DNA of 64,000 bases, from contig NZ_CP130558.2 of assembly GCF_030534315.2 (NCBI RefSeq), positions 1,485,501-1,549,500 on the forward strand. Direction: 5' to 3'. How positions within the stretch are numbered: the stretch's first letter is position 1; each line of letters begins with the position of its first letter. Below, piece after piece: positions 63,310 to 64,000 of the stretch. Source of the DNA: Thermoanaerobacterium sp. CMT5567-10 (GTDB lineage Bacteria; Bacillota; Thermoanaerobacteria; Thermoanaerobacterales; Thermoanaerobacteraceae). The notes beneath the pieces were generated by a model. The model was not told where the DNA came from. It saw only the letters and a list, made by a program, of their open reading frames with translations, and made no database searches. The position numbers were made by a program, and so were the translations under genes.

Positions 63310-63546
63310 ATGAAAGAATTTAACGTCTATTTAAATTCAATTGATAAAGTCAAGAATTTCGTAGAAAAGATGTCAAAATACCCTTTTGATATTGATATTG
63401 TATCCGGACGTTATGTTATCGATGCAAAATCAATCATGGGAATCTTCAGTTTAAACCTTGAAAATCAACTTACAGTAATACCACACACCGAAGATGAAGA
63501 AGCCTTGTCAAAATTCTCTGATGACATAAAAGAATACATAGCATAG
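63310..63546 (+). CDS. HPr-like protein lacking the catalytic histidine
   Basis: The product is 78 residues with HPr size and pattern. The phosphocarrier His15 region (normally GLHARPA) is absent: NSIDKVKNFVEKMSK stands there. The Ser46 regulatory segment is kept (DAKSIMGIFSLNL, like KSIMGVMSLGI). It is therefore similar in logic to Crh, which is phosphorylated only at the serine by HPr kinase and serves catabolite repression. It has an AAGGGGG site before ATG 63310. Confidence 0.7.
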   Translation: MKEFNVYLNSIDKVKNFVEKMSKYPFDIDIVSGRYVIDAKSIMGIFSLNLENQLTVIPHTEDEEALSKFSDDIKEYIA

Positions 63547-63569
63547 CACAAAGGCAGTTATAATTTATA

Positions 63570-63594
63570 AAAGCGTAGACTATCTACGCTTTTG
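63570..63594. terminator. Bidirectional terminator after HPr-like gene
   Basis: AAAGCGTAG and CTACGCTTT form a stem with a short loop and T-runs on both sides, between convergent genes. Confidence 0.85.
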
Positions 63595-63597
63595 CTT

Positions 63598-64000
63598 TTA
63601 TATTATTGGTGGTGGTGTGGGTCCTTTTGGTATAGCTATCTGCCCTGTTACCGCATCTATGTGCATAAGCCAATAACCCATGTCACCAGCGTTTCTCATA
63701 TTTTCTTTTATAGGGCACCAGTATACAAATCCTGTCATCCCTCCAAAAGGCTGATCTGAAAGAGTAAATAATCCCGGCATACCATAGACGATATATTTAA
63801 GCTTTCCATTATCGTCATTTACAAAACCAACCAAATAGTGGTCATAAAAGCCATTCCTATAGCCTGTATTAATCTTCCACCATCTGTATCCGTCTAGATT
63901 GTTCTCAAATGGATGCACTTCATCAAGGTAGTTGACAATATTATTGACGTATTCCTTTAAATATTTTACGTATCCACTATTTTCTTCGTTTCCATTAACC
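63598..64000 (-). CDS. Conserved protein, 3' part (cut by window edge)
   Basis: The frame stays open to the right edge, and only its last 134 or so codons are seen. NYLDEVHPFENNLDGYRWWKI, YDHYLVGFVNDDNGKLKYIVYGMPG, GMTGFVYWCPI and MGYWLMHIDAVTGQIAIPKGPTPPP occur in order. The pattern is of a soluble beta-rich C-terminal domain with many aromatics. I do not recognise the family; the end may be exposed because of its proline tail. Confidence 0.65.
   Translation of the reverse strand, partial: VNGNEENSGYVKYLKEYVNNIVNYLDEVHPFENNLDGYRWWKINTGYRNGFYDHYLVGFVNDDNGKLKYIVYGMPGLFTLSDQPFGGMTGFVYWCPIKENMRNAGDMGYWLMHIDAVTGQIAIPKGPTPPPII

Noticed and set aside
1-64000. CRISPR arrays, tRNA and rRNA genes
   Set aside because: No regularly spaced short repeats and no cloverleaf or conserved rRNA segments were seen on reading either strand.

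Overview
The window looks like a chromosomal piece of a low-GC, strictly anaerobic, saccharolytic Firmicute, most likely Thermoanaerobacterium or a close relative. The reasons are the AT-rich sequence, strong GGAGG ribosome-binding sites, an S-layer-anchored mannanase, a six-subunit Ech-type energy-converting hydrogenase with its Hyp maturation genes, and an AsrABC sulfite reductase. The genus is inferred from gene content. I saw no rRNA, tRNA or CRISPR array.

Layout. (1) 1-12.5 kb is an accessory region with many broken mobile elements. It holds an MFS exporter (cut by the window edge), a frameshifted caspase-fold (clan CD) protease gene, an ATP-grasp ligase, an intact IS110-family element, a DapA-like aldolase, a spore-photoproduct-lyase-like radical SAM enzyme and a protein resembling isonitrile synthases. 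Together these suggest a small-molecule or modified-peptide locus disrupted by insertion sequences. (2) 12.5-23.2 kb is a tandem array of related cassettes on the minus strand. A GAF-like/HTH regulator is followed by a conserved spacer with two 17-bp palindromes and then a secreted effector. Small secreted proteins and stalk-domain proteins, VanZ and other membrane proteins lie between. About 2 kb of the array is duplicated. Two of three regulator copies are damaged. (3) 23.3-31.1 kb holds a YmaF-like protein, asrABC behind a perfect CRP/FNR-type palindrome, a B12-binding radical SAM enzyme, a HAD phosphatase, a frameshifted type I toxin locus and a GntR-controlled ABC transporter. (4) 31.1-43.8 kb is a galactomannan locus: a secreted GH26 mannanase with SLH domains, an ABC sugar importer, a GH130 phosphorylase, a CE7 esterase and a GH36 alpha-galactosidase. 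(5) 44.3-48.1 kb holds a nitronate-monooxygenase-like enzyme with an apparent ATA start, a DEAD-box helicase, a GNAT acetyltransferase and a cell-wall hydrolase gene with an in-frame TGA. (6) 48.1-58.7 kb is one long echABCDEF-hypABFCDE operon. (7) 58.9-64 kb is a housekeeping segment: FtsH-like protease, NifX-like protein, Mrp/ApbC, PrcB-like and HPr-like proteins, and the 3' part of an unrecognised gene.

How it fits together. Mannan is cut at the cell surface, imported as oligosaccharides, deacetylated, degalactosylated and phosphorolysed. Excess reductant can leave as H2 through Ech, or be used on sulfite by Asr. The two most unusual parts are the disrupted ATP-grasp/protease/DapA/radical-SAM/isonitrile-synthase-like region and the regulator-spacer-secreted-effector array.
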